From: Antedon mediterranea | Lineage: Eukaryota; Echinodermata; Crinoidea; Comatulida; Antedonidae | Direction: 5' to 3' | Assembly: GCF_964355755.1 (NCBI RefSeq) | Contig: NC_092673.1 | Location: forward strand, 12,159,001 to 12,223,000 | Length of the DNA: 64,000 bases | In this document: positions 36,270 to 48,006 of the stretch, piece by piece | Layout of the letters: every line of letters starts with the position of its first letter | Position numbering within the stretch: position 1 is the stretch's first letter | The notes under the pieces: generated by a model | Told to the model about the DNA's origin: nothing | The model's database searches: none | Seen by the model: only the letters and a program-made list of their open reading frames with translations | Program-made: the position numbers and the translations under genes

Positions 36270-36642
36270 ATTGCAAGTTTATTCTCAAAGGGCCCATATA
36301 TTTACCTACCGTATGTGTTAAACCAAGGGCTCATAAATTTACCTACAGTACTTGTGTTAAACCAAACTCTGGCAGACTGAGAGATTGGGATGTTCCATTC
36401 ATCGCAAATCAATACATTTGTATAATCGTATATTAAATCTATCAAAATAGTATTTTTTAAAGAAAATCGGCCTGTCTTCAACATTATGATGGTGTACTCT
36501 AGCAATCTATCAAAATAGTATTTTTTAAAGAAAATCGGCCTGTCTTCAACATTATGATGGTGTACTCTAGCTGTTCAACCGGTTTTCAGCTATTAAAAAC
36601 AATTATCGTAGGAGGAGATAGGAAAATGCGAAGCCTCCTCGC
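36270..36642. repeat. Direct repeat copy 1 (305-bp unit with a 68-bp internal duplication)
   Basis: The sequence from ATTGCAAGTTTATTCTCAAA to GAAGCCTCCTCGC recurs at 37089-37393. Within this copy 36436-36503 is repeated immediately at 36504-36571; without that the two copies have the same length. Not coding. Confidence 0.85.
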
Positions 36643-37088
36643 TATGTAACATTAGGGTTGAGGGATGGGAAAGCGGATAGGTACAAAGAGGAACAATTTT
36701 TAAATATATTCTTTATCCACTGAGTAACGAAATATTTTGTTCATGTTTTATAGGCCTATAAATAATATACCTCTAAATACAGTAGGCCTAAAACATTTGC
36801 GATTTAATACTTTGTTAAAACTGTCACTGTCATAATCGATTGAAATATTAAAGTACATGTCACGATACACCACTACGACGTTTATATTTTTGGTAATTAT
36901 TAATTAATACAAACGTTGAGAAGGAACTGTCAGTATAAAGTTTATTTGTATATCTAACAGTAGAGCCTATCCACAGTCTCAGTAATAAAGTTTATATTTT
37001 TATATTACATCTAACAGTAGGAACATTCACAGTAAGAAATGTTCGATTCAAATGAAAAATAGTTAATAGGTATTTACAGTATTGTCGT

Positions 37089-37393
37089 ATTGCAAGTTTA
37101 TTCTCAAAGGGCCCATATATTTACCTACCGTATGTGTTAAACCAAGGGCTCATAAATTTACCTACAGTACTTGTGTTAAACCAAACTCTGGCAGACTGAG
37201 AGATTGGGATGTTCCATTCATCGCAAATCAATACATTTGTATAATCGTATATTAAATCTATCAAAATAGTATTTTTTAAAGAAAATCGGCCTGTCTTCAA
37301 CATTATGATGGTGTACTCTAGCCGTTCAACCGGTTTTCAGCTATTAAAAACAATTATCGTAGGAGGAGATAGAAAAATGCGAAGCCTCCTCGC
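37089..37393. repeat. Direct repeat copy 2 (305 bp)
   Basis: Near-identical partner of 36270-36642 without its internal 68-bp duplication. Both copies end with a GGAGGAGAT...CCTCCTCGC inverted word. They could be LTRs of a very small element or a segmental duplication. Confidence 0.85.
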
Positions 37394-38010
37394 AATTTTT
37401 TGGCGGGTATTTTTCAAGATGGACATCCATTAGACAGTGTATACCACGATCGGAAAACACCCCTATTTGGGGCAAATCGTTGAACCTAAATTCGTTTTAA
37501 TCGTCAATAACTAATTATCTAACTCAATTTAATTAGTAAACAGGGTTACATCAGGCGGTTAAAATCAGTACCGAAAGTACGAACCAACTTTACATACCAT
37601 CGAGTGAAAATTCTAGAAGTAAGGCGCGATTTATCGAATTTTGCCCTTACGTAAATTTATATATAGATTGTGCTTGGTGGTACCATTAGTTCAATGATGT
37701 TGGCACCTTCTGATTCGCTAAAAGTTTTAATAGTTTGACAGAGGAAATAACATACATGTTATTGAATACCGTAAAACCTCGAAAAGGTGATATATGAGCT
37801 TCTTTTCGAGACAGACTGTATTTGATTGTCAAATGAATAGTATGATGATCGTGTTTATATCAATATATTATTAATGACCTTACAAAGAACCCTTTCTATT
37901 TCAACAATTAAGCCACAGTTATTCTACAATTTATTGTTTTCCAAGTGGTAGGCCTATTTTGATTGCATCTTATTTTTGTATGCTTCCTCGGTTAATATGG
38001 TCCTAACCCT

Positions 38011-39003
38011 CCTTCTTTGTCTGTAGATGGTATACCCCATTCTTTGTCTGTGGATGGTCTTATACCCGCTTCTGTGTCTGTTGATGGTATTATTACACCC
38101 CTTTCTTTATGTGTGGATGGTCTTACACCCATTTCTTTGTCTGTAGATGGTCTTACACCCCTTTGTCTGTGTATGGTCCTACACTCCCTTCTTTGTCTGT
38201 GGATGGTCCTACACCCCCTTCTTTTTCTGTGGATGGTCCTACACCCCCTTCTTTGTCTGTGGATAGTCTTATGCCCCCTTATTTGTCTATGGATGGTCTT
38301 ACACCCCTTTCTTTGTCTGTGGACGGTCTATACCCCTTTCTTTGTCTGTGGATGGTCTTATACCCCCTTCTGTGTCTGTTGATGGTATTACACCCCTTTC
38401 TTTGTCTGTTGATGGTATTAAACCCCTTTCTTTGTGTGTGGATGGTCTTACACCCCCTTCTTTGTCTGTGGATGGTCTTATACCCCTTCTTTGTCTGTGG
38501 ATGGTTTTATATCCCCTTCTTTGTCTGTGGATGGTCTTCTCCCCTTCTTTGTCTGTGGGTGGTTCTACACCCTCTTCTTTGTCTGTGGATGGTCTTACAC
38601 CCATTATTTGTCTGTGGATGGTCTTATACCCTCTTCTTTGTCTGTAAGTGGTCCTACCCCTTTCTTTGTCAGTGGATGGTCTTGCACCCCCTTCTTTGTC
38701 TGTGGACGGTCCTATACCCCTTTTTTTGGTCAGTGGATGGTCTTATACCCCCTTCTTTGTCTGTGGACGGTCCTACATCCCCTTCTTTGTCTGTAGATGG
38801 TCTTATACCCCCTTCTTTGTCTGTGGACGGTCCTACATCCCCTTCTTTGTCTGTAGATGGCCTTACACCCCTTTCTTTGTCTGTGGATGGTCTTATACCT
38901 CCTTCTTTGTGTGTGGATGGTCTTACACCCCCTTCTTTGTCTGTGGATGGTCTTACACCCCCTTTTTTGTCTGTGGATGGTCTTACACCCCCTTCTTTGT
39001 CTG
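38011..39003. repeat. Minisatellite with ~30-bp unit, more than 30 copies
   Basis: Units follow the pattern CTTTGTCTGTGGATGGTC then TTACACCCCC, with drift in the last half. Several frames on both strands stay open because the unit length is often a multiple of three. The apparent proteins (SLSVDGLTPP repeats or PSTDKEGGVR repeats) are by-products. It lies inside the 6.3-kb inverted-end element. Confidence 0.9.
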
Positions 39004-39534
39004 GACCCACTACTTTGATTGATTAAATTAGACATTGTTTCTTGTATGATTAGGAAACCAAGACCTTTAAAGTGAAATTCCACAGGTGGATGCCTAAACA
39101 GGTCTTGTACAGAACAGTATATTGTAGGTCCATGTCACTAATTTGAGGATTACTTGAATAATTATATTGAGATGCCTTTTAAGAATTGATTTAGTTCGGA
39201 TTTTGCTAAAAATATCAATGACTAGAGAAAATCGAGGAAAAGGATATTCAGATGAAAGGTTTACAGCAAAGGCCCATTACCATAAAAATAAAGTACATTT
39301 TTTTAGATGCAACGAAAAAACGATTGACACATCACAGTTTAGCAAATATGTCGGCATAGATGAGCTCAGTGATCTGTCATACTTTATGCCTATCCTATCA
39401 CATCAAAAGTTAAAAATTCAGAATAATAATTCCGTGTCATTTATTTCGGTAAAAAAATTAGGTGCATTTATACCAATTAAACCACATACAGTATGTTCAC
39501 ATAATTATATATGTCAAAGGTTATAAATTGTATT

Positions 39535-39985
39535 TCCAGTAATTTTATGTGAAAATGTTTCATTACTACAAATATAAATGTCTCTATTCTGAACAAAATG
39601 ACACCAAAATCGATTGAAAATGATCAGTAGTTACTGAGATATACAGATAAGAGGTTAAAGGTCAAACTGGAAGAAACGTCATTTCCGGTCATTTTTGGAC
39701 GAAACTTTTCATTAGAGCAAATAGAAATATGTGGTTTGTGAACAATTTAACACCAAAATCAAGTCTCTACTGTTTATAGTTGCCAAGATATGAACACTTT
39801 TTGTTTTTATGGTGGCCATTTTGAAATCAAGATGGCCGCCATACCGGACGTTGGACACTTGGCACCCCCCGATATTTCGAATCTATATACATCAAAGAAA
39901 CTTTGTGGAAAGTTTCATGCTTTGGTAATAAAGTGCACAACTTGGCCATTTTTATGGCGTTAACTGCTCTACTATAATAAATCTA
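39535..39985. repeat. Right inverted arm of the 6.3-kb element
   Basis: Reverse complement of 34505-34960 with modest divergence: AAAATGTTTCATTACTACAA, then CCATTTTGAAATCAAGATGG and GCACTTTATTACC-type words. See the left arm for module structure. Confidence 0.7.
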
Positions 39986-40550
39986 GTCAGTGTCCATTCT
40001 ACATTTCTAGATTGTTTGTGCGGTGTAAATTCGTTGCCACTTCTGCTCATTAGATTTATAGAAAGCAATGCTACGACGTTTTGAGAAACCATCATTGGTT
40101 TGTTTTTGTCATGTAACCTACTACACGAGACTCTTACGAAATGCATTTTGGGTAATGAAAGCCAACTTTTTTACAGCCCACCCACGAAGTATGTGCAGCG
40201 GAAACGGTGCACGAATTTCATATACGGTATATTTATACGGTATATTTATACGGTATATTTGGGATTGGCAGCAGAAACAGGGCTTTAAGATGATAAATGT
40301 AACATCTGGTTTGTAGTAGGCAAATGAGATATGACATTTTCTTTTTGTAAAAAAACATATACAATTCAAATTTTCCTTAATTTTGGTCTGATTAAAATAA
40401 GATGATTTTTGTTTAGTTTACCTATCCATTTTTTCTAAATATATCATTAGAAATATTTATAAAATGAAAAAAATCATCTTTATTGCAATCATCATAAAAA
40501 AATACAAGATTGGATATTTGTTTGTAAACAAACAAGGCCAACAGCCATTA

Positions 40551-41372
40551 AGTCGCGTGCTACAATGCATAGTGATACCGGACCGACAGACAGACCGACA
40601 GACCGACAGACAGACCGACAGACCGACAGACAGACCGACAGACAGACAGACAGAGAGACCGACCGACCGACATAGTGAACTATACTGACCGAAATTACTG
40701 AACATGTTTAAAAATGTTGAAATGTTTAAAAACATTTATTTTTTTTAAATTTACACGGGCGTAGCCTGTCACTTTCGACGTGCTCGTATAACGTAATTTC
40801 GAGTTGAAAAGTAAGTCAAGAAAACAGAAATCGGGCAAAAAGAGTGCGCAATAACATTTAACGCGCAGTGCGCGCGCAAAAATATGCGCACTCATGGCAA
40901 AAAATTGCCTGAAATGTACTCTTATTTCATCGAAAATAAATTTTGAAAATGTTAAGCGCGCGTACGCATGCGTTACATGCGCTACGCACGTAATTGTATT
41001 GCCATATGATGATTTATGCCCTGAAATTTATGAGTACCAAATTTTATTTAATTGTGATTCATGGTTGTGAAGATATGATTACAAACGTGATTTCGTTAAA
41101 TCGTGCGTAGACCGCGTAATTTTTTATTGCGCACCGTGAAAACATAACCACATTGATTCCTGGCCATAAGGAATATACTGTGAAAAATTGACCTAGCTAG
41201 ATTAAACTGATATCAAGATAAGGTCAGAAAGCGATAAAACGCATAGTGATACCGGACCGACAGACAGACAGACAGACAGACAGACCGACAGACAGACCGA
41301 CAGACAGACAGACAGACAGACCGACCGACCGACATAGTGAACTATAGAGTCGCTTCCACGCGACTAAAAATG
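40551..41372. repeat. Paired GACA/GACC microsatellite repeats with shared flanks
   Basis: Two arrays (about 40577-40672 and 41254-41332) share the left flank GCATAGTGATACCGGACCGA and the right flank GACCGACATAGTGAACTATA. The second ends with AGTCGCTTCCACGCGACT. These flanks are the reverse complement of the GTCGGT repeats at 31110 and 31815. The intervening 560 bases, with several CGCGC words, are not coding. Confidence 0.7.
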
Positions 41373-41519
41373 TATTATCAGGTATAATCAATTTGTAGTA
41401 ATAAATTTTGGTTTAGAAATGCATATAAGTACTGAATTTGTATTAACTAAATATTTTCCTTAATGCGCTCAAAGTTTAGAATCAAAACATTGCAAACAAG
41501 TAGACTAGAGATTATTTTT

Positions 41520-41830
41520 TTAATTCTTATTCTACCTTTGATAAAGTACCCCATAAGCGTTTGATTAAAAGAATTTTAATTGGATTTATCAGGTAGAAAG
41601 CAAAGAGTTAAGAATATAAAAGCAGGTGTTTCCTAAGATCTTGACACGGTGTTATTTTTAATGTATGTGAGTGATTTAGAATATGGCAGAGACTATTCAA
41701 TTCTTTCAATTTCCTGATGATGAACATTATTTTTTATGCTTAGAATGTTGTTTAAAGCTAAACAATGATTTAAATAAGATATGCGAATGGTCAGTTATTA
41801 ATATGGAATTAAAAGCTTTAAATAATAAGC
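41520..41830 (+). pseudogene. LINE reverse transcriptase fragment
   Basis: Broken frames give STFDKVPHKRLIKRI (after motif A), FLMYVSDLEYG (motif B end) and SDDEHYF (diverged FADD box), followed by LNNDLNKICEWSVINMELKA. Multiple frameshifts and stops show it is an old remnant, probably CR1/Jockey-group. Confidence 0.65.
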
Positions 41831-43899
41831 TATCATAATATACCTGTAATTAGGCAAGCATTTTTTGTCATGTTTCAAGGTGTAGCAAAGCAATGACTTG
41901 GTCAGCAATGCTATATCTTTTATAAAGCTTTAATTTTACCAGTGCCTATCAAGAAACATCAGTGTGCGAAATGTAAGCACGTACCATTCAGCGGTTTCGG
42001 AGGAGCTACGTCAAATTAAGCGACCAATTTAGCATTAATATATAGATTTTGTTGTATCTAGTTCGTATTATTTTATGTATAGGTTAACTAATTAGCTAAA
42101 GTTTATAAAATAGTGTTTTGTTAATGTTTCGGTCTATGCTTATTGCTCGTTTTTTGCAAGGTTGTTCTTTATTTGCCAAATAAATATTATTATTATAATG
42201 TAAATGTAACGATCCGCATATCACTAAATTTTGCTCTGTAGCCAGTTCAGCAATTCACACTTTCTAGGAATTGATTACACTTATTTATACCTTGGTGGAG
42301 TTTGTTTGAAAAAACTCTCTCTGTGATTCTTTCATAACATCATTATCACCGTGGTGTCGTGCCTATGGCGTTGACAACCATGCTGCTCCATATATTTTTT
42401 GTTTTTTGTGTTGTGTAATATTTCAGCCACCACAGGATTCTGATCACTTCCACAGTCTTCTCCTGGGTATGTTCTGCAGCTTTTATCAATTGTAATAAAA
42501 TCAATTTGATTCTTTATTTTGTAATCTGGTCTGATTAACTGGGCTAAGTATTACTGATCATCGTTGTATTAGTTTTTCCTGTCCACCTTGTCTCACATAC
42601 GTCATGTAAAAATTCGTATTTAAAAGATTAATTTGAGCCAGAGAATCTGGAACCGAAATTGATAGAAGAACTACCGAGGGTCTTTGTCTGCATATAGTTA
42701 TTTCGATCAGTGGAACCATAATAAAACCTTCCACCATGTCAACATATTGTCCACCTTTTTGGGGGGAATAATCACAGAGATACCTACTCCTTTCGAAAAA
42801 AAGTTTTGAAGATGGATGACGGTCTTGATGCATACTCCACCGGCACCTGATGCTGCTGAGATGGCGCAATTCGTTAAATGACGTATTCTTTAAGCTTACC
42901 CAAACTGATAGACTGATCACTCTGAATCAAACACTAAACGTTGCCGACAATCATTTGTTTATAATTCTATTTATGTATTTAATAACAAGTTTGTAAGATC
43001 TCTTTAATCTACTGGTTTTTTGTTTTCATTATATATTTGTATATTGTATGTATGCCTATATCAAATGTAAATCAGACAACCAAATGTCATTTGTACCTCC
43101 TAGTTTTAAAAATGACAATAAATACTATCGTATTGTATAACAGTAAAAATACGTTCAGTGATGGAACAGAAGATCGACGTACCATCGTTCCAAAGTACGA
43201 ATGAATTATCACCTGAGAAGATTATCGTGAAAGGTATAAATATATTGTGGAGAATCCGCTTTTGAAATACAAATAACTTTTAAAGTTCAGTTGGTGTACT
43301 ATTGTACTATTATCTTTTAACTGGTGTATTAGAAGTGTTCGTGAAACATCTATTAGATAAATATGTCAATTCAAGTGAATCACGTCAATTCATTCGCCTC
43401 TTCCATACAACACATGCATTTTCGAACTTCGCGATTTAGGGAAGGACAACATTCATTCTTATACATTTATGAAGCATTAATGCTAGTAAATTGTGAATAC
43501 CTACTACCCTTGGGCAAATCAACCATCTAAGACTGTCGAACTTTATTATTTATAAGGCCCTATGCCAAAGAATGTGAACCAACCAAACAGAATTCTGTGA
43601 ATGCAAATAGAAAAGATTAATAATAGATTTAGTGTACATGGAAATCACAGTTAAATCACTTTGTAGGCCGAATATACTGGATAATACTTTAACAATAGTG
43701 AGATAATTGATTCTAGACAATGAATTTCCGTGCTAAGGCTAGATGAATTATTTAGCATTCTTATAGACGATTTTCCGTAATGTATATAATTATTTAAGAT
43801 CAATTTGCCATTATCACATCCAGGTACCAGCTATCTAAGCTAAGTCAGAGGTAGGCTCTGCAGAAAGACTATACTATTTAGCTTTCTTTCTTTTAACAA
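41831..43899. other. Repeat-derived stretch without recognisable gene
   Basis: Mixed AT-rich sequence. A short ATG-led frame at 43161-43233 ends at a possible splice donor, but nothing downstream supports an exon pair. No conserved protein was recognised on either strand. Confidence 0.4.
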
Positions 43900-43929
43900 C
43901 TGCTTTCACCAGAGAAAGAGCACTCTTTC

Positions 43930-44142
43930 ATGGTTTCATTGATCTACCACCTTGTCCTTTCGAAAGAAAAAAATACTGAATCCAGAAAACGAGGCTACAA
44001 ACTGAAAATGTGTACCCCTCGTACTAGTCATCTAAGAATTCGGCAGAAATTTTCTCGACATCTGTTATTGACTTTTAAAACAACTTGCCCCAGCACAATA
44101 GCAGCTATGAATGTTAACCAATTCAAAAGCCTTAGCCTATAG
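43930..44142 (+). pseudogene. LINE ORF2 extreme C-terminus
   Basis: The frame reads ESRKRGYKLKMCTPRTSHL, RIRQKFSRHLLLTFKTTCPS and IAAMNVNQFKSLSL. This follows the pattern TRGH..KL..PR.R...R..FFS.R....WN.LP..I..A..VN.FK that closes many CR1/Jockey-group ORF2 proteins. The usual WN.LP is changed, so it is decayed. Confidence 0.5.
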
Positions 44143-44954
44143 AGAAGTTTTGGAATCATCATCCACTGAAATTCGCCCCATAGATAAAAGAATATACGAC
44201 AGGGACCACACAAGCACAGCTTTAGATGTCCAAGATCAAGGTAAATCAAATCTAAGTGCACACTCTGTTTCGTATTCTTTGGTGCTTTTTACTTTATGTG
44301 GTTTTTCAAAGCTCATCACCTGAAGATTTTAGGTCATTGTATTTTTGTTGTCATGTTTACATAAATGATTTTGTTTTTGTAATCATTTCTCTATCCATTA
44401 TCATTATTTACCATAATTGTTATGATTTTTATACATATCATCTTTTAATATATTTCCAAAACCTGTTTATAATTCTTATACATATTTTCTACATATATTA
44501 TTTTCTTTATACATACATTATCATTTAACACCATATGTTAATTAACCTATTTATAAACTTTTTAACAATGTTATCATTTTAAATCTCACATGCAGGAAGA
44601 ATTTACATATATATGCATACATAAAAGCATTGATATAGGCCTATACACACTTAACTACGTATTCATAAACATCTTACAAAAAAAAAACCAAACATATAAA
44701 ATGCAAATTTGTCTGGCTGTTTTACTTTAGCATTTTGCAATTAACTATTTATTTATTATCTCACTATATTTACAGCATTGACATTTTTCTAAATTGGGAT
44801 TTATACATGCAACTCTACAAAACACAACAGACACAGAAACATTAATTTTAAACGGTCCTCTGTATATGCATGGACCTATAAATTAGATAATTATATAGGT
44901 TCATGGTATTTGTAAAATAATTAATAAAAAACTACAGTTTTTACCAACCAAATG
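44143..44954. other. AT-rich spacer
   Basis: Low-complexity A/T sequence with one TAGGCCTA word at 44635. No gene or named element is seen. Confidence 0.5.
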
Positions 44955-45263
44955 TCCTTCTTATCCTTCATTATTGTTTTTAAGTGATTTATATAGTGCA
45001 AGAAACATATCAGAGTCCAAGTATGTAAATGTTTTCTTGATGCGTCGAACCATCGAGTTAGCTTTTGCTGCAGATTTATTAGTGTGGACTGCTGATTTCA
45101 GGTTAGGTGTAACCTCGAGGTTTTTCATGCTATTGACAGGTTCCAGAGGTGTATCTCCCAGGTGATATGTGTATTTAGGATTGTGTACGCCAAAATTCAT
45201 TGTTTTACACTTCGATAAAAAGTTTAGAATTTGAGCTAATGGTGTACAATTGAAAGCAAACAC
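44955..45263 (-). pseudogene. LINE reverse transcriptase fragment, inverted relative to its neighbour
   Basis: The minus strand encodes FLSKCKTMNFGVHNP, then YTYHLGDTPLEPVNSMKNLE, then YLDSDMFLALYKSL. This is the RT thumb region (KCK.M.FG ... Y..G..L......KDLGV...ALYKSLVRP). It abuts, head to head, a plus-strand endonuclease of similar type at 45264. Confidence 0.7.
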
Positions 45264-46447
45264 GGGAACATTTTAGCAGGGACGCTGTACAGACCTCCAT
45301 ATAGCAGAGTGGATTTCTTCGAAAAGCTCCAGGAATGTGTCGATCAAGTGTTAGTGGACGCCCATTTGTATAGTTTAATAATTATTGCAGGTGACTTTAA
45401 AATAATTTTAAATCTACTGGCACAATTTCAACGGAACAACGAAATATGCAAAGCACAATAGACGTCTTAAATCTAAGGCATTGTACGCATTACAAAAGAA
45501 AAAGAATTCGGCTAATACAATTATCGATCATGTTTACTCTGGTAGTACTGACATGGTAGCTGATATTCAACCTCACTCAGGTGTCGACAGTGATCATGAA
45601 GGAGTTTCTTTCAAACTTCGTATCTTTAAGGAGAACATTTCAAGACCAGCGGGTATTTTTTATGATTATTCTAAAATTTGTCCCCAACGTTTTATTGAAG
45701 AATTCGCAAATATTAAATGGAACAGTGATTTCACTGACGTGAATGAGTTATGGTTAAACTTTAAATTTATTGCAGCTATTAATGATGTTGTGTCCCTAAG
45801 GTCGGCCAAAAGGCGCCCTAAAAAAACTTGGATCTCAAGGGAGATTCTTAGTTTAATTAGAAAAAAGAATAGATTTTATAAAGCAGCTATTAGGTCTGTA
45901 AAATAACGACAAGTGGGATAGATACAAACGTATTCGTAATGACTTGAAATCTAAAATAAAAAAATCATATAAAAGTTATCTAAAGAACCTTTCCTCAAAA
46001 AATTAACACTGTAATCAGTTCTGGTCCTTCGTTCGAAGCTCTAGGGCTAAACCCAGCACTGATACCTTTGTCATCGAGGGTAATCGTGTCAACAACCTAA
46101 AGATCATAGCTGAGGCCTTCAATAAAAAATTCAAGGCTAATTTTACTCATGACGACCCTGACCACCTTTTAAATAATTCTTGTATTTTGCATGCTGGCTA
46201 CCCCAATTTCACTGATATCCAAACCACTGGTGCTGATATATTATCTGTTATTAACAAACTAAAAACAGGTAAATCTCCTGGACCTGATGGAATAACCACA
46301 ACTATGATTAAAATTGCTGCTATCTACATAATTGAACCATTATTTGAAATATTTAATCTATCCCTCAGCACTGATGTATTTTCCATTGAAATGAAGGCAG
46401 CCAACATCATTCCAATCCATAAGTCAGGTGACCAAGTTACCGATGTT
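45264..46447 (+). pseudogene. CR1/Daphne-like LINE: endonuclease and start of reverse transcriptase
   Basis: Frames give GNILAGTLYRPPYSRVDFFE and IIIAGDFK (endonuclease), then NTIIDHVYSGSTDMVADIQ and GVDSDHEGVSF (its C-terminus), RRPKKTWISREILSLIRKKN, and KLKTGKSPGPDGITT with IIPIHKSGD. Frameshifts occur near 45440, 45905 and 46005. It stops abruptly at about 46447, where a different LINE begins. Confidence 0.75.
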
Positions 46448-47527
46448 AAAACCAGGGAAGACGTAACACTGGATTTATGTTATTGTAACATAAAAAACAG
46501 CTACGTACGCCAGCAAAGTTTGCTCAAAACTTGGTCAGATCACAACACGATACACCTGATTCCCAAATACCGTCAACGAATCAAGCAATCCAAGCCGGTT
46601 ATACAACAACATAAGCGATGGACAAGGGCTTGACATGGAAACACGGGTCACCTCTAATTATATTTCTTTTTGTGTGGACAGCATTGTACCAACAGTGACA
46701 AAAATTCAGTATCCAAATGACAAACCTTGGATTACTGGCGAACTTAAAAGTTTGCTCCAAGAAAAACGCAAAGCGCATGGTGCTGGAAATGAACTAAAGG
46801 TTAAAGAATTACAAAAAGAAATAAATTTAAGTATAAGTGTAAAATAGAGAACAAATGTAAGGAAAATAACCCTAAAGCAGCATGGAAAGGTCTTCAGATT
46901 CTTACAGGGTATAAAAGTACAACACTAACATATCAAACAAAGATCCGAATCTTACAAATAAATTAAATGACTTCTTCTGCCGTTTCGATGATGAAGCTGA
47001 TACCAATAATTTACTGAATACACAGATGCCGCCTCTAAATTGTGTTAACCAATCTCTGATCTCTGAGGAGTCTGTCAGGAATGTGTTTTCGAAAGTTAAG
47101 GTCAATAAAAGTACAGGACCAGATGGCATCTCAAATCGTGTTTTAAAATATTGTAAAAATGAATTAGTACCCATATGTACTAGGCTTTTTAATTTAAGTA
47201 TAACAAATGGAATTGTTCCAAAAATATGGAAAACCTCTTTTATCAAACCTCTCCCTAAAGTAAAAAAAACCAAATTAATTAAATGACTATAGACCCATTG
47301 CCCTCACGTCAAATGTTGTCAAATGTCTTGAAAAAATAATTCTTAAGGATGTCGTCAATCAATCAAGTAATTTTCAAGACAATTATCAATTTGCTTATCA
47401 GTCTAATAGAAGTATGGAGGATGCTATTTTAACACACCTAAATAAGATATGTAATCACTTAGATAAGTCAAGATCATATCTTAGATCTCTGTATGTAGAC
47501 TTTTCAAGTGCCTTTAAAACCATTATT
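46448..47527 (+). pseudogene. Rex1-like LINE: endonuclease end to RT motif A
   Basis: Begins TREDVTLDLCYCNIKNSYVR and SDHNTIHLIPKYRQRIKQS, then KPWITGELKSLLQEKRKA, STGPDGISNRVLKYC, KTSFIKPLPKVKKT, DYRPIALTSNVVK and SLYVDFSSAF (motif A). Several frameshifts. The same type of protein, better preserved, is encoded at 62393-64000 on the other strand. It is cut at 47528 by a tandem repeat. Confidence 0.75.
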
Positions 47528-47531
47528 CTTT

Positions 47532-48006
47532 ATCCTGTAAGTTTCCCCAAACAGTAGTCCTAGACAGTAGCTCAGAAATGCCCGTTGGGCTATACAAAAT
47601 TTAATTACACGACGAGCCACACGGCCAATTCCTTTTTTATTAGAACTGTTACGTCTTGGGATAGACGAAAATACCGATGACAGCAACTTTATCCTGTAAG
47701 TTTCCCCAGACAGTAGCCCCAAACAGTAGCCCAGAAATGCCCGTTGGGTCCGGGCCTACAAGATTTAATCACACGAAGAGCCACACAGTCAATTCCTTTT
47801 TTATTGGAACTATTACGTCTTGGGATAGACGAAAATACTCATGACAGCAACTTTATCCTGTAGGTTTCCCCAGAGAGTAGCCCCATACAGTAGCCCAGAA
47901 ATGCCCGTTGGGTCCGGGCCTACAAGATTTACACGAAGAGCCACACGGCCAATTCTCTTTTTATTGGAATTTTTATGACTTGAAATATACGAATGTATTC
48001 ACGACA
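47532..48006. repeat. Three tandem units of 150-164 bp
   Basis: Each unit begins ATCCTGTA(A/G)GTTTCCCC (47532, 47691, 47855) and contains AGAAATGCCCGTTGGG, CGAGCCACACGGCCAATTC-type words and TTGGGATAGACGAAAATAC. The array sits between a LINE fragment and the decayed gene at 48000-48570. No coding role is seen. Confidence 0.85.

Larger units (their letters stand above)
33987..40283. mobile_element. 6.3-kb element with inverted ends and modular inverted arms (non-autonomous)
   Basis: The left end, GCCCCGTTTCTGCTGCCAA, is mirrored by TTGG.A.TGGCAGCAGAAACAGGGC-type sequence ending at 40283. Both ends lead into ATATACCGTATA words. Further in, 34505-34960 is the reverse complement of 39535-39985, including GGCGGCCATCTTGATTTCAA and GACCTTTGACC words. 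The outer part between ends and arms (34210-34500 against 40000-40190) is not homologous, so the symmetry is patchy. No transposase frame is seen inside. The flanks show no clear target duplication, so the outer limits are provisional. Confidence 0.6.

Noticed and set aside
38011-39026. Long open frames with SVDGLTPP-like or DKEGGVRPST-like repeats
   Set aside because: They are produced by a 30-bp minisatellite and are open in several frames on both strands, without start context or splice evidence.
33987-40283. Target-site duplication for the 6.3-kb element
   Set aside because: Flanks (ATATTCAG on the left, TTTAAGAT on the right) do not match for any usual duplication length.
43161-44142. 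Possible two-exon host gene (43161-43233 joined to 43913-44142)
   Set aside because: The splice phases fit, but the second part matches the C-terminal pattern of LINE ORF2 proteins and the first part is only 24 codons with no recognisable motif.
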